A stretch of 64,000 nucleotides of DNA from positions 682,001 to 746,000 of the forward strand of contig NZ_CP076643.1 of NCBI RefSeq assembly GCF_019226825.1, in the 5' to 3' direction. The DNA is from Vibrio ostreae. GTDB taxonomy: Bacteria > Pseudomonadota > Gammaproteobacteria > Enterobacterales > Vibrionaceae. Shown here in pieces: positions 9,788-18,530 of the stretch (positions are counted from its first letter, which is position 1; every line of letters starts with the position of its first letter). The position numbers and the translations under genes were made by a program. The notes beneath the pieces were generated by a model. It saw nothing but the letters and a program-made list of their open reading frames with translations, was not told the DNA's origin and made no database searches.

Positions 9788-10636
9788 ATGACCACTCTTA
9801 AACAACCTAGTTTGCTAGGACAATGTATTGCTGAATTTATTGGCACCGGATTACTGATATTTTTCGGTGTTGGCTGCGTTGCGGCACTGGTTTTAACCGG
9901 TGCGCAGTTTGGCCAATGGGAAGTGAGTATTATGTGGGGCTTTGCAGTTGCGATTGCCATCTACTGCACAGCGGGGGTTTCCGGAGCGCATATTAATCCG
10001 GCAGTCACAATTGCATTAGCCGTATTTCACGGCTTTGAAAAGGAAAAGGTAATCCCTTATATCGCTGCTCAGTTGTTGGGGGCTTTCAGCGCAGCCGCGC
10101 TGGTTTACGCTCTGTTCGGCCCGCTGTTTACCGACTACGAAATTGCCCACAATTTCACCCGAGGTAGTGAAGAGGCTCTGGCTACGGCAGGTATTTTCTC
10201 GACTTACCCGAATCCGGCTCTCTCTTTTTCTGGTGCTTTTGCGGTCGAGTTTGTCATTACCGCAGTTTTGATGTTTGTCATTCTGGCGCTGGGTGATGAG
10301 CGCAATGGCGCGTCACGTGGCGCAATGAACCCTTTACTGATCGGTATCCTTATTGCGATTATTGGCGGCTCACTTGGCCCGCTGACCGGTTTTGCTATGA
10401 ACCCGGCGCGTGACTTCGGTCCCAAGCTGTTTGCTTACCTTGCTGGCTGGGATTACGCATTGTCCGGCGCTAAAGATATCCCGTATTTCATCGTGCCGAT
10501 TGTCGCTACCATTTGTGGTGCGTGTTTTGGCGGATGGCTGTATCCGAAAGTGATCGGTGCACACTTACCTCAGGAAGGCCAGGGTTGCACTATCCCGAAT
10601 CAATGTGATGAAACGGTGGAAAACGCATCGGCGTAA
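9788..10636 (+). CDS. glpF: Glycerol uptake facilitator (aquaglyceroporin)
   Basis: Inner-membrane channel of the MIP family that lets glycerol diffuse into the cell, where GlpK traps it. The 282-residue protein has six membrane segments and the two pore half-helices with NPA boxes: GAHINPAVT in the first half and FAMNPARDFGP in the second. The aspartate after the second NPA box is the glycerol-channel signature that separates GlpF from water-only aquaporins. It is followed 80 bases later by glpK, presumably in one operon, and is preceded by GlpR- and CRP-like sites. Confidence 0.97.
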   Translation: MTTLKQPSLLGQCIAEFIGTGLLIFFGVGCVAALVLTGAQFGQWEVSIMWGFAVAIAIYCTAGVSGAHINPAVTIALAVFHGFEKEKVIPYIAAQLLGAFSAAALVYALFGPLFTDYEIAHNFTRGSEEALATAGIFSTYPNPALSFSGAFAVEFVITAVLMFVILALGDERNGASRGAMNPLLIGILIAIIGGSLGPLTGFAMNPARDFGPKLFAYLAGWDYALSGAKDIPYFIVPIVATICGACFGGWLYPKVIGAHLPQEGQGCTIPNQCDETVENASA

Positions 10637-10716
10637 CCACAGACTTATTGATCTGTAAAGTCACCATTAAAACGATTTTAAAATAGAACATAATAGAAAA
10701 CAAAAGGAATCCTGAC

Positions 10717-12234
10717 ATGAGCGACCAAAAATACGTTGTAGCACTCGACCAAGGCACAACCAGCTCACGCACTGTTATTCTCGATCACGACGCTAATATC
10801 GTCGCGGTATCACAACGTGAATTTACCCAAATTTATCCGCAGGGTGGCTGGGTTGAACATGATCCGTTGGAGATCTACGCTACCCAAAGTTCAACGCTGA
10901 CTGAAGTCCTGGCGAAAACCGGTATCAGCAGTGATCAAATCGCCGCTATCGGTATCACCAACCAGCGTGAAACTACTGTGGTGTGGAACAAAGAGACAGG
11001 TAAGCCGGTATATAACGCGATTGTGTGGCAATGTCGTCGTACCGCTGACATTTGTGATGAGTTACGTGCTCGTGGTCTGGAGTCTTACGTGCGTGATAAT
11101 ACCGGTCTGGTTCTTGACCCGTATTTTTCCGGTACCAAGGTGAAATGGATTCTGGATAACGTCGAGGGCGCTCGTGAAGATGCTGAAGCGGGTAAACTGC
11201 TGTTTGGTACCGTTGATACTTGGCTGGTGTGGAAGATGACCCAGGGCCGCGTTCATATTACTGATTACACTAACGCATCGCGTACTATGCTGTTTAATAT
11301 CAATGACATGTGCTGGGACCAAAAGATGCTCGATGAGCTGGGTATTCCTGCCTCTATGTTGCCGGAAGTGAAATCATCATCTGAAATCTACGGTAAAACT
11401 AACATTGGTGGTAAAGGCGGCACACGTATTCCGATCGCAGGTATTGCCGGTGACCAGCAGGCAGCACTGTACGGTCAGATGTGTGTTGAACCTGGACAGG
11501 CGAAAAACACTTACGGTACCGGCTGCTTCCTGTTGATGAATACGGGGACCGAGCGCGTAGCTTCAACCCATGGTTTGTTGACGACTCTGGCTTGTGGCCC
11601 GAACGGTGAGCCTAACTATGCACTGGAAGGTGCGGTCTTTATGGGTGGTGCTTCGATTCAGTGGCTGCGTGATGAACTCAAACTGTTTTCGGACGCACAC
11701 GACTCTGAATACTTTGCCACCAAAGTAGACAGCTCTAACGGCGTTTACGTGGTGCCTGCATTTACCGGCCTTGGCGCACCTTACTGGGATGCACATGCCC
11801 GTGGCACCATTGTTGGTCTGACTCGCGGCACCAATACCAACCACATTATCCGCGCCACGCTGGAAGGGATTGCCTACCAGACTCGTGACGTACTGGATGC
11901 GATGCAGGCCGACTCAGGTATCCGTCTGGAGACGTTGAAAGTCGACGGTGGTGCGGTGGCAAACAACTTCCTGATGCAGTTCCAGGCTGATGTGTTGGAT
12001 ACTGAAGTACAGCGTCCTGAAGTGACGGAAGTGACTGCACTGGGGGCTGCTTATCTGGCTGGTATCGCGGTAGGTTACTGGAGTGGTATCGAGGAAGTGC
12101 GTAATAAAGCGGTTCTGGATCGTACCTTTACACCGCATGAAGACGAAGACAAGCGCGCCCGTCGTTACAAAGGCTGGAAGCGAGCGGTGAAATGTGCTCA
12201 GGTTTGGTCAGAATTACGCGATAGTGAAGATTAA
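10717..12234 (+). CDS. glpK: Glycerol kinase
   Basis: FGGY-family kinase that phosphorylates glycerol to sn-glycerol-3-phosphate. The 505 residues match GlpK. Visible are the N-terminal ATPase-fold block [22 protein letters not shown], the family signature [12 protein letters not shown], and [18 protein letters not shown] near the C-terminus. The start has AAGGAA in front. In enterics GlpK is inhibited by fructose-1,6-bisphosphate and EIIA-Glc; whether that holds here cannot be read directly. It ends before a strong terminator. Confidence 0.98.
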   Translation: MSDQKYVVALDQGTTSSRTVILDHDANIVAVSQREFTQIYPQGGWVEHDPLEIYATQSSTLTEVLAKTGISSDQIAAIGITNQRETTVVWNKETGKPVYNAIVWQCRRTADICDELRARGLESYVRDNTGLVLDPYFSGTKVKWILDNVEGAREDAEAGKLLFGTVDTWLVWKMTQGRVHITDYTNASRTMLFNINDMCWDQKMLDELGIPASMLPEVKSSSEIYGKTNIGGKGGTRIPIAGIAGDQQAALYGQMCVEPGQAKNTYGTGCFLLMNTGTERVASTHGLLTTLACGPNGEPNYALEGAVFMGGASIQWLRDELKLFSDAHDSEYFATKVDSSNGVYVVPAFTGLGAPYWDAHARGTIVGLTRGTNTNHIIRATLEGIAYQTRDVLDAMQADSGIRLETLKVDGGAVANNFLMQFQADVLDTEVQRPEVTEVTALGAAYLAGIAVGYWSGIEEVRNKAVLDRTFTPHEDEDKRARRYKGWKRAVKCAQVWSELRDSED

Positions 12235-12258
12235 TCGTCTGATTTATGGGCAAACCAA

Positions 12259-12290
12259 CAAAAAAGAGCGCGTAAGAGCGCTCTTTTTTT
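12259..12290 (+). terminator. Intrinsic terminator of glpFK
   Basis: AGAGCGC pairs with GCGCTCT across a 6-base loop, extended by A-T pairs, and ends in seven or more T residues. Confidence 0.92.
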
Positions 12291-12389
12291 GCATCAGCTC
12301 CTGATTTGGGGCTTCACAACTTCTCATAGGGTTGTAATTGGCGCACAATGCCCTTTATAACAACAAGATCACTATCAGGAGTAGAGTAC

Positions 12390-13166
12390 GTGAAGCAAGT
12401 TCCACGACACCAGCAGATTGTCGAGCTGGTTACTAAACATGGTTATGTGAGCACCGAAGAGTTAGTCGAACGTTTTAATGTCAGCCCGCAGACCATTCGT
12501 CGTGATCTTAATGAACTCGCCGACGAAAATAAAATCCGCCGTTATCACGGTGGGGCGACGATTCCGTTAAGTTCGGAAAACATCTCTTATAATACGCGTA
12601 AATCGATAAATTTCAGCGAAAAAGACATTATTGCTGAGGAGGTCGCCAAGTCAATTCCGGATGGTGCGACACTGTTTATTGATATCGGAACCACACCTGA
12701 AGCGGTTGCCCGCGCCCTGAATAAAAACCACAAGCAACTGCGTGTTGTCACCAACAATATGAATGTGGCAACCATCTTGTTACCTAATCCGGAAGTGAGG
12801 CTGATTCTGGCGGGTGGCGAAGTACGCAACCGTGACGGCGGCATTGTTGGCGAGGCGACACTGGATTTTATTAAGCAGTTTCGTCTGGACTTCGGTATTC
12901 TTGGTATCAGTGGCATAGACTTGGACGGTTCATTACTGGATTTCGACTACCATGAAGTTCGGGTCAAACAGGCGATTATCGAGAACAGTCGCAGCGTACT
13001 GCTCGCGGTGGACCATTCTAAATTTGGTCGTAACGCCATGGTGAAACTGGGCAATATTTCCCAAATTCACAGTCTGTTTACCGACCAGCGCCCGCCGGAA
13101 CAGATTATCAATATCCTTAACGAGCACAACATAACTCTGAGTGTGATCGAAGGTAAGAGCGCATAA
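12390..13166 (+). CDS. glpR: Glycerol-3-phosphate regulon repressor
   Basis: DeoR-family repressor of glycerol-3-phosphate metabolism. The 258-residue protein begins at GTG (12390) with AGGAG upstream; this gives the N-terminus KQVPRHQQIVELV, which matches GlpR, whereas a longer frame from 12348 does not. The winged helix-turn-helix covers about residues 5-57 (GYVSTEELVERFNVSPQTIRRDL) and the DeoR sensor domain follows, with the DIGTTPEAVARAL phosphosugar loop. It sits between glpFK and glpD, both of which have GlpR-like operators, so autogenous cluster control is likely. Confidence 0.95.
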   Translation: MKQVPRHQQIVELVTKHGYVSTEELVERFNVSPQTIRRDLNELADENKIRRYHGGATIPLSSENISYNTRKSINFSEKDIIAEEVAKSIPDGATLFIDIGTTPEAVARALNKNHKQLRVVTNNMNVATILLPNPEVRLILAGGEVRNRDGGIVGEATLDFIKQFRLDFGILGISGIDLDGSLLDFDYHEVRVKQAIIENSRSVLLAVDHSKFGRNAMVKLGNISQIHSLFTDQRPPEQIINILNEHNITLSVIEGKSA

Positions 13167-13184
13167 ACTCATTTAAGCGCTATT

Positions 13185-13219
13185 AAAAGCCCATTAGTTA
13201 ATACTTGTGGGCTTTTTTT
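13185..13219 (+). terminator. Intrinsic terminator of glpR
   Basis: AAAGCCCA and TGGGCTTT form a stem around a 14-base loop, followed by a T run; it separates glpR from glpD. Confidence 0.8.
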
Positions 13220-13234
13220 GTGGCTGAATCACAC

Positions 13235-13257
13235 AAATCGAGCATAAACGAACATTT
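13235..13257. promoter_or_regulatory. GlpR-like operator upstream of glpD
   Basis: The segment holding TCGAGCATAAACGAACAT carries a perfect GlpR half-site (ACGAACATT) with an imperfect partner. A second weaker copy (GAAAACGAAAATGG) follows near 13266. The location just before glpD supports GlpR control. Confidence 0.5.
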
Positions 13258-13332
13258 TTGGTGACTGAAAACGAAAATGGATCTACCATGAGTCATATTC
13301 GTTCGCTCATTAGAATACTAAGGTCAGCAAAA

Positions 13333-14877
13333 ATGAACACAAAGACTCAACATAATAATGACCATCTTCTCGATATGATTATTATCGGTGGAGGTATCAA
13401 CGGTGCCGGTATCGCAGCGGATGCTGCCGGCAGAGGCCTGTCGGTCGGTCTCTATGAAGCTCAGGATTTTGCCAGCGCGACGTCATCGGCAAGTTCCAAG
13501 CTGATTCACGGCGGACTGCGTTATCTGGAGCATTATGAGTTTCGTCTGGTTTCAGAGGCACTGGCCGAACGTGAAGTACTGCTGCGTAAAGCGCCGCATA
13601 TTTCGATTCCGATGCGATTCCGCCTGCCTCATCGCCCGTTCCTGCGTCCTGCGTGGATGATTCGTTGCGGCCTGTTTCTGTATGACCACCTGGGTAAGCG
13701 CACCACACTGCCAGCGAGTCGCAAAATTGATCTGGCTAAATCCGGTTTGCTGAAACCAGAGATGAAGGTTGGTTTTGAATATTCTGACTGCTGGGTTGAT
13801 GATGCGCGTATGGTGCTGCTGAATGTGTTGTCTGCCCAGAATAACGGAGCAGAAGTGGCGAACTACTGTAAGGTTGAGCAAGCGGAACAGAAAAACGGTA
13901 TCTGGCACGTCACGATTCATAATGTGCTGACCAACACGCGTTTTGAGCGCAAAGCCAAAGTTCTGGTGAATGCGGCAGGGCCTTGGGTCAAGCAGGTGTT
14001 TGACGACGGCTTGCATGCAGCGTCACCGCGTAACATTCGTCTGATCAAAGGCTCCCACATCGTAGTGCCAAAAGTTCATCACGAAAATAAAGCTTACATT
14101 CTGCAGAATAAAGATGGCCGGATTGTATTTGTTATTCCTTATCTGGGGGATTTTTCCATCATAGGCACCACAGATATGGAGTACAAAGGCGATCCGCGTA
14201 AAGTCGAGATCTGCGATGAGGAAGTGGAATACCTGCTCGATATCGTAAACCAGCACTTTGTTAACCAAGTACACAAAGATGATGTCGTATGGACTTACAG
14301 TGGTGTGCGTCCGCTGTGTGATGATGAATCAGATTCACCGCAGGCGATCACGCGTGACTACACTCTGGAACTGACCAAAGATGGCGAAGCGCCGATTTTG
14401 TCTATTTTTGGTGGTAAGTTGACGACTTACCGTAAACTGGGTGAGTCAGCGATGAAAAAACTGGAGCCGTTTTTCCCGAACATGGGACGTCCATGGACTG
14501 CGTACAGCACATTGCCGGGTGGCGATTTCAGCTGTAGCCGGGAAAAACTGGCCATCACCATTCAGCAGCAATATCCGTGGCTAAGTGATAAGCAGGCGTT
14601 TCGCTATGTGACTCAATTCGGTATGTACACCCACAAAATGCTGGCGGGTGTTTCTAACGCTGAACAGATGGGGCGCGAGTTTGCGCCAGGTGTATACCAA
14701 ATCGAAGTGGATTACATGCTGGAGCATGAATTTGTCAAAAACAGTGACGACCTATTATGGCGCCGTACCAAGTTAGGTTTGTATCTCAACCAAGAGCAGC
14801 GGGAACAAGTGGCTGAGTACATTGCCGCCAATCTACCGGCTCAGCCAGCCGTCAGTTTATCAGTCGTCAATCATTAA
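13333..14877 (+). CDS. glpD: Aerobic glycerol-3-phosphate dehydrogenase
   Basis: Membrane-associated FAD enzyme that oxidises glycerol-3-phosphate to dihydroxyacetone phosphate and passes electrons to quinone. The N-terminal FAD-binding motif IIGGGINGAGIAADAAGRG and the following SSASSKLIHGGLRYLEHYEFRLV are nearly identical to the family. The ATG at 13333 (MNTKTQHNN) gives 514 residues, near the usual size; an upstream frame from 13258 would add 25 residues that overlap the putative operator. No clear terminator follows; the gene converges on a doubtful small minus-strand ORF. Confidence 0.96.
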   Translation: MNTKTQHNNDHLLDMIIIGGGINGAGIAADAAGRGLSVGLYEAQDFASATSSASSKLIHGGLRYLEHYEFRLVSEALAEREVLLRKAPHISIPMRFRLPHRPFLRPAWMIRCGLFLYDHLGKRTTLPASRKIDLAKSGLLKPEMKVGFEYSDCWVDDARMVLLNVLSAQNNGAEVANYCKVEQAEQKNGIWHVTIHNVLTNTRFERKAKVLVNAAGPWVKQVFDDGLHAASPRNIRLIKGSHIVVPKVHHENKAYILQNKDGRIVFVIPYLGDFSIIGTTDMEYKGDPRKVEICDEEVEYLLDIVNQHFVNQVHKDDVVWTYSGVRPLCDDESDSPQAITRDYTLELTKDGEAPILSIFGGKLTTYRKLGESAMKKLEPFFPNMGRPWTAYSTLPGGDFSCSREKLAITIQQQYPWLSDKQAFRYVTQFGMYTHKMLAGVSNAEQMGREFAPGVYQIEVDYMLEHEFVKNSDDLLWRRTKLGLYLNQEQREQVAEYIAANLPAQPAVSLSVVNH

Positions 14878-15087
14878 CCCGAAGCCCTTGATCGGTGATC
14901 GTTGACTGGTGAACAAAGTTTCAAGATAAAACCAGATTTCGAAGCAATGAAGCAATGAAGCAATATCGGAGTCTGGTTTTTTGTCGCTACCGTAAACGTC
15001 AATCGGGATGTGCAACGGATTGCCGCACATCTCTGCCCTTGATTTACCCTGCTTTTTACCGTGCTCACTTTTGGGTGCCGTTTTCAT
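14860..15087 (-). CDS. Doubtful small ORF, 75 residues
   Basis: A minus-strand frame encodes a lysine-rich N-terminal half (MKTAPKSEHGKKQGKSR) and a more hydrophobic C-terminal half. A GGAGG lies upstream but 16 bases from the ATG, which is too far for efficient initiation, and the 3' end overlaps glpD by 18 bases. The C-terminal half crosses three copies of an 8-base repeat whose copy number would change the frame. I cannot name a family. Treat as possible but unproven. Confidence 0.25.
   Translation of the reverse strand: MKTAPKSEHGKKQGKSRAEMCGNPLHIPIDVYGSDKKPDSDIASLLHCFEIWFYLETLFTSQRSPIKGFGLMIDD
14941..14964. repeat. Three perfect tandem copies of GAAGCAAT
   Basis: An 8-bp unit repeated exactly three times with no interruption. 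Eight is not a multiple of three, so slippage would shift any frame read across it. Confidence 0.9.
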
Positions 15088-15174
15088 TTTGTTACTTATT
15101 TATCCTCCAAACTCAGCATCTTACTTAGCGCCTTAGTGATCGGCTTCGCTGCCCCTTGCGTACACCCTAATATA

Positions 15175-15208
15175 AAAAGTTGTACAAATATTTTTTTGTA
15201 CAACTTTT
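15175..15208. promoter_or_regulatory. Perfect 14-bp inverted repeat with TGTACA cores (regulator operator)
   Basis: The arms AAAAGTTGTACAAA (15175-15188) and TTTGTACAACTTTT (15195-15208) are exact reverse complements around a 6-base spacer. TTGTAC of the right arm could serve as a -35, with TACAGT 18 bases later as -10, so a bound protein would block the promoter of the eight-gene operon beginning at 15275. TGTACA cores are the signature of CarH/LitR-type MerR-family B12-dependent light-sensing repressors, and CFA synthase clusters are known targets in other bacteria. The regulator is not in this window. Confidence 0.65.
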
Positions 15209-15228
15209 GCGAAATGCTCTACAGTAGA

Positions 15229-15258
15229 GTTGTGTTGTACGAAATTATGTTTTGTATA
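15229..15258. promoter_or_regulatory. Second, imperfect copy of the TTGTAC operator
   Basis: GTTGTACGAAA and TTTTGTATAAG form an imperfect dyad of the same type as the perfect repeat upstream, placed between the predicted -10 and the first start codon. It could allow cooperative repression. Confidence 0.4.
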
Positions 15259-15274
15259 AGTATTGAGGTCGGTC

Positions 15275-15694
15275 ATGGATGTACAAACGGTTGCGCATTT
15301 TTACACTAAGCTCAACAAAAGCACCTTGCATACATTGCAGGATATTTATCATCACGATGTCGTGTTTGAAGATGCGGCACATCGTATCGAAGGCTTTGCG
15401 TCTTTGGCTGATTACTTCGATAACCTGTACCGCAATGTTGACCGGTGTGACTTCGTTATCCACGAACAGCATCAGGCCGGGCAGAATGCCTTTCTGACCT
15501 GGACCATGCAGCTCCAACATCCCAAATTGGCCGGAGGGCGAATGGTACAAGTGCAGGGCATGAGTCATGTGAAGTTTCATGAAGCGAAGGTGATTTACCA
15601 CCGCGACTATTTTGATTTAGGTGAGATGTTGTATGAGCAGTTGCCGTTACTCGGCAGCGTTATCCGCTCGATCAAACGGAGGCTGGGGCAATGA
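15275..15694 (+). CDS. SnoaL/NTF2-like protein, first gene of lipid-modification operon
   Basis: A 139-residue protein with the small alpha+beta-barrel pattern of the NTF2/SnoaL superfamily (N-terminal helix FYTKLNKSTLHTLQDIYHHDVVFEDAAHRIEGFASLADYFDNLY, then alternating strands). Members include enzymes and ligand-binding proteins, so no reaction can be assigned. The ATG at 15275 has GAGG upstream; the TTG at 15264 is less likely. It opens an operon whose next gene overlaps its stop by ATGA, which ties its role to CFA and the lipid-modification genes that follow. Confidence 0.75.
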   Translation: MDVQTVAHFYTKLNKSTLHTLQDIYHHDVVFEDAAHRIEGFASLADYFDNLYRNVDRCDFVIHEQHQAGQNAFLTWTMQLQHPKLAGGRMVQVQGMSHVKFHEAKVIYHRDYFDLGEMLYEQLPLLGSVIRSIKRRLGQ

Positions 15695-16416
15695 GGTCTG
15701 TGCTGATTACTGGGGCAACGTCGGGTATTGGTAAAAAACTGGCCGAAGACTATGCACGTCTTGGTTGGCAGGTGATCGCCTGCGGCCGTAATCAGGAGAA
15801 GCTGCAGCAACTCTCTTCGCTTTCAACCTCAGTGCACTGTTTGCAGTTCGATCTCACCCAGCGTGAGCAGACTCTTGCGGCTTTGTCACAACTGCCTCTT
15901 ACTCCCACATTATGGATTTTAAATGCCGGTGATTGCGAGTACATCGATGACGGAGTGATGGACGCCAAACTTATGGCGCGTGTGTTTGAGATTAATGTGA
16001 TTGGTCTCGCCAACGCCATAGAGGGCATCCAGCCTCATCTCAGCGCCGGACACAGGGTGGCCATCGTTGGCTCAATCGCCAGTGAGCTCGCGTTGCCAAG
16101 AGCTGAGGCGTATGGCGCTTCGAAAGCAGCCGTCGCCTATTTGGCCAACACACTGCGCCTTGACTGGAGTCAGCGTGAAATCGCGGTATCAACCATCTTT
16201 CCCGGTTTTGTCGCCACTCCGCTGACCGATAAAAACACGTTCAATATGCCAATGATAGTGACTGCTGAGCAAGCGTCTCAACGGATTCGTCACGGGCTTG
16301 AGCGCGGGCAGGACTGCATTTACTTTCCGCGCCGGTTTACCTGGATAATACGCTGCCTCGGCGTGTTGCCGTATAGCTGGCAACACCGCCTTATCCGTCG
16401 TTTTTTCCGTACTTAG
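15691..16416 (+). CDS. Short-chain dehydrogenase/reductase
   Basis: Classical SDR of 241 residues with the cofactor motif TGATSGIGKKLAEDYARLG at the N-terminus, the structural NAG motif (WILNAGD), the catalytic serine in VGSIAS and YxxxK in AYGASKAAV. RN after the third strand (ACGRNQEK) suggests NADPH preference. The substrate is unknown; the operon points to an acyl-chain or membrane-lipid derivative. It overlaps the previous gene by ATGA and is 12 bases before the FAD gene, so they are co-transcribed. Confidence 0.85.
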   Translation: MRSVLITGATSGIGKKLAEDYARLGWQVIACGRNQEKLQQLSSLSTSVHCLQFDLTQREQTLAALSQLPLTPTLWILNAGDCEYIDDGVMDAKLMARVFEINVIGLANAIEGIQPHLSAGHRVAIVGSIASELALPRAEAYGASKAAVAYLANTLRLDWSQREIAVSTIFPGFVATPLTDKNTFNMPMIVTAEQASQRIRHGLERGQDCIYFPRRFTWIIRCLGVLPYSWQHRLIRRFFRT

Positions 16417-16428
16417 AAGGACATTACA

Positions 16429-17706
16429 ATGAAAATAGCCATTGTCGGCACGGGAATTTCTGGCCTGACCTGCGGGTACTACCTGCATCAGGAGCATGAC
16501 ATTACATTATTTGAAGCCAACGATTATATCGGCGGACACACGGCGACAGTAGATGTTGAACTGCAGGGGCAATCTTACTCTGTGGATACCGGATTTATTG
16601 TCTACAACGATCGGACCTATCCTAACTTTATCCGCATGATGGATGAAATCGGGGTACAAGGCGTGCCGACTCAAATGAGTTTTAGTGTGCGCAATGATAG
16701 TAATGGGCTGGAGTATAACGGCCATACGCTGCGCACCTTGTTTGCCCAGAAGCGCAACTGGTTACGACCCAGTTTCTATCGCTTTATCCGGGAAATTGTC
16801 CGCTTTAATAAGCTGGCCAAGCAGGCTGAACGGGACGAACAGCAAAGCTTGCAAACCCTCGGGCAGTTCCTGCTCCATCACCGCTTTTCCGACTACTTTT
16901 GCCGCAACTACATTTTACCAATGGGGGCTGCTATCTGGTCTTCGTCGCTGGCTGATATGCGCGCTTTTCCGCTGATGTTTTTTCTGCGTTTCTTTCTCAA
17001 TCACGGATTACTGGATATTACCGACCGGCCGCAATGGTATGTGATTGAAGGCGGCTCCCGTGCCTATATTGAACCATTGACCCGGGGATTCTCTGACCGT
17101 ATCCGCCTAAATTCGCCGGTAAGTCAGGTGCGACGAACTCTGCAAGGTGTTGAGCTGGAAGTGAATGGTCGGGTTGAGCATTTTGACACGGTGATATTTG
17201 CTTGTCACAGCGATCAGGCTCTGAATATGTTAAATGACCCAAGCCGGAACGAAACAGATATTTTAAGTGCCATGGCTTATCAGGCCAACGAAGTGGTGTT
17301 ACACACGGACACTGCACTTCTGCCTAAACGCAAAGCGGCATGGGCCTCGTGGAATTACTGGCTGAGCGGGCAGGCAGGAGAAGATCAGCAGTTGCCGTCT
17401 CTGACCTATAATATGAACATCCTGCAGCATATTCATTCGCCGCACACTTTTTGCGTGACCCTCAACAGCACGCACTCGATAGAACCGGACAAGGTTCTGC
17501 GCAAGTTTGTTTATCACCATCCGGTATTCACCCTGCAGTCTGTTCGGGCGCAGGAGAGAAAGCAGGAAGTGAGTGGCTTGAACAATACCTGGTATTGCGG
17601 TGCTTATTGGCACAACGGTTTTCACGAGGATGGGGTGCGCAGCGCACTGGACGTTATCACCCAAATTCAGGCTCAGGCGGCAAGAGATGCGAGAGGAGCA
17701 GCGTAA
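16429..17706 (+). CDS. FAD-dependent amine-oxidase-fold oxidoreductase
   Basis: A 425-residue flavoprotein with the dinucleotide-binding fingerprint IVGTGISGLTCGYYL, the acidic end of strand 2 (FEANDYIGGHT) and a C-terminal FAD-contact block (WYCGAYWHNGFHEDGVRSA). It belongs to the NAD(P)-binding/amine-oxidase group commonly found beside DUF1365 and CFA synthase and is thought to act on unsaturated or cyclopropanated acyl chains; the reaction is not established here. AGAAGGA precedes the ATG. Its stop overlaps the DUF1365 start by one base. Confidence 0.82.
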   Translation: MKIAIVGTGISGLTCGYYLHQEHDITLFEANDYIGGHTATVDVELQGQSYSVDTGFIVYNDRTYPNFIRMMDEIGVQGVPTQMSFSVRNDSNGLEYNGHTLRTLFAQKRNWLRPSFYRFIREIVRFNKLAKQAERDEQQSLQTLGQFLLHHRFSDYFCRNYILPMGAAIWSSSLADMRAFPLMFFLRFFLNHGLLDITDRPQWYVIEGGSRAYIEPLTRGFSDRIRLNSPVSQVRRTLQGVELEVNGRVEHFDTVIFACHSDQALNMLNDPSRNETDILSAMAYQANEVVLHTDTALLPKRKAAWASWNYWLSGQAGEDQQLPSLTYNMNILQHIHSPHTFCVTLNSTHSIEPDKVLRKFVYHHPVFTLQSVRAQERKQEVSGLNNTWYCGAYWHNGFHEDGVRSALDVITQIQAQAARDARGAA

Positions 17707-18530
17707 TGCAGCAGCAAACAGCGGGCAGCGCTCTAATGGTTGGCCAGGTACGTCATCGCCGGTTTACCCCGGTGACGCACTCACTCAATTATCCGCTGTT
17801 TATGCCCTGTATCGACCTTGATGACTGGCCGGCACTGTCTCAGAAAGTGTGGGGACTGGGCGAACGTTGGTGGCACTGGGCTCGGTTTCGCCGTGATGAT
17901 TATCTCGGTCAGGGGCCGCTGAAACAAGCGGTCCAGGATAAAGTGTATGAGCTGACCGGTGAGCAGTGCGACGGCAAAGTGCTGGCTGTGATTCATCTGC
18001 GTTATCTCGGTCTCTATTTCAGTCCTGTTAATTTTTACTATCTTTATGACAGGGGAGGACACTGGCGTTACTTGTTGGCTGAGGTCAGTAACACTCCCTG
18101 GAACGAGCGGCATTACTATGCAGTGGCGGCAGACAGCGGCGCCGACGGCGCGAACTGGAAGCACGAGAAAGTGTTTCATGTATCGCCGTTCAATCCCGTT
18201 GAACAGGAGTACCAATGGCGGCTGAAGCCGTTGGACCATTCATTAATGGTGCACCTCGAATGTCATCGGGATCAAAAGGAATTTGATGCCACTCTGGCGC
18301 TTAAAGCGCGTCCTTTTACCTCTTCCGGGTTACTAAAGTTGTTGGTACGCACTCCGGCAATGACGGTAAAAGTTGTGTTCGGGATTTATTGGCAGGCGTT
18401 CAAGCTGTGGGTGAAAGGCGCACCGACTTATTTACATCCTAAGGATAACTTTCATCCCAAGTATCGCTCACACCCCGAGAGTCGCCAGAGCAAGGCGGAT
18501 AAAAACAATAAGGAGAATTCTCAATGTTAA
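17706..18530 (+). CDS. DUF1365 family protein
   Basis: A 274-residue DUF1365 protein starting at the ATG that overlaps the upstream stop (TAATG), with AGGAG in front; a longer in-frame extension back to 17451 runs inside the FAD gene and is not used. Recognisable blocks are VRHRRFTPVTHSLNYPLF near the N-terminus, RYLGLYFSPVNFYYLYD, EVSNTPWNERHYY and HVSPFNP. The family is almost always beside the FAD oxidoreductase and CFA synthase and has been linked to furan or cyclopropane fatty-acid formation in other bacteria. It overlaps cfa by 7 bases. Confidence 0.85.
   Translation: MQQQTAGSALMVGQVRHRRFTPVTHSLNYPLFMPCIDLDDWPALSQKVWGLGERWWHWARFRRDDYLGQGPLKQAVQDKVYELTGEQCDGKVLAVIHLRYLGLYFSPVNFYYLYDRGGHWRYLLAEVSNTPWNERHYYAVAADSGADGANWKHEKVFHVSPFNPVEQEYQWRLKPLDHSLMVHLECHRDQKEFDATLALKARPFTSSGLLKLLVRTPAMTVKVVFGIYWQAFKLWVKGAPTYLHPKDNFHPKYRSHPESRQSKADKNNKENSQC

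Noticed and set aside
15137..15166. TGATCG motif as an ECF sigma (RpoE-ChrR type) promoter for the lipid operon
   Set aside because: The matching -10 (TAAGA-like) at the required spacing is missing, and the TTGTAC/TACAGT promoter within the inverted repeat is a better fit.
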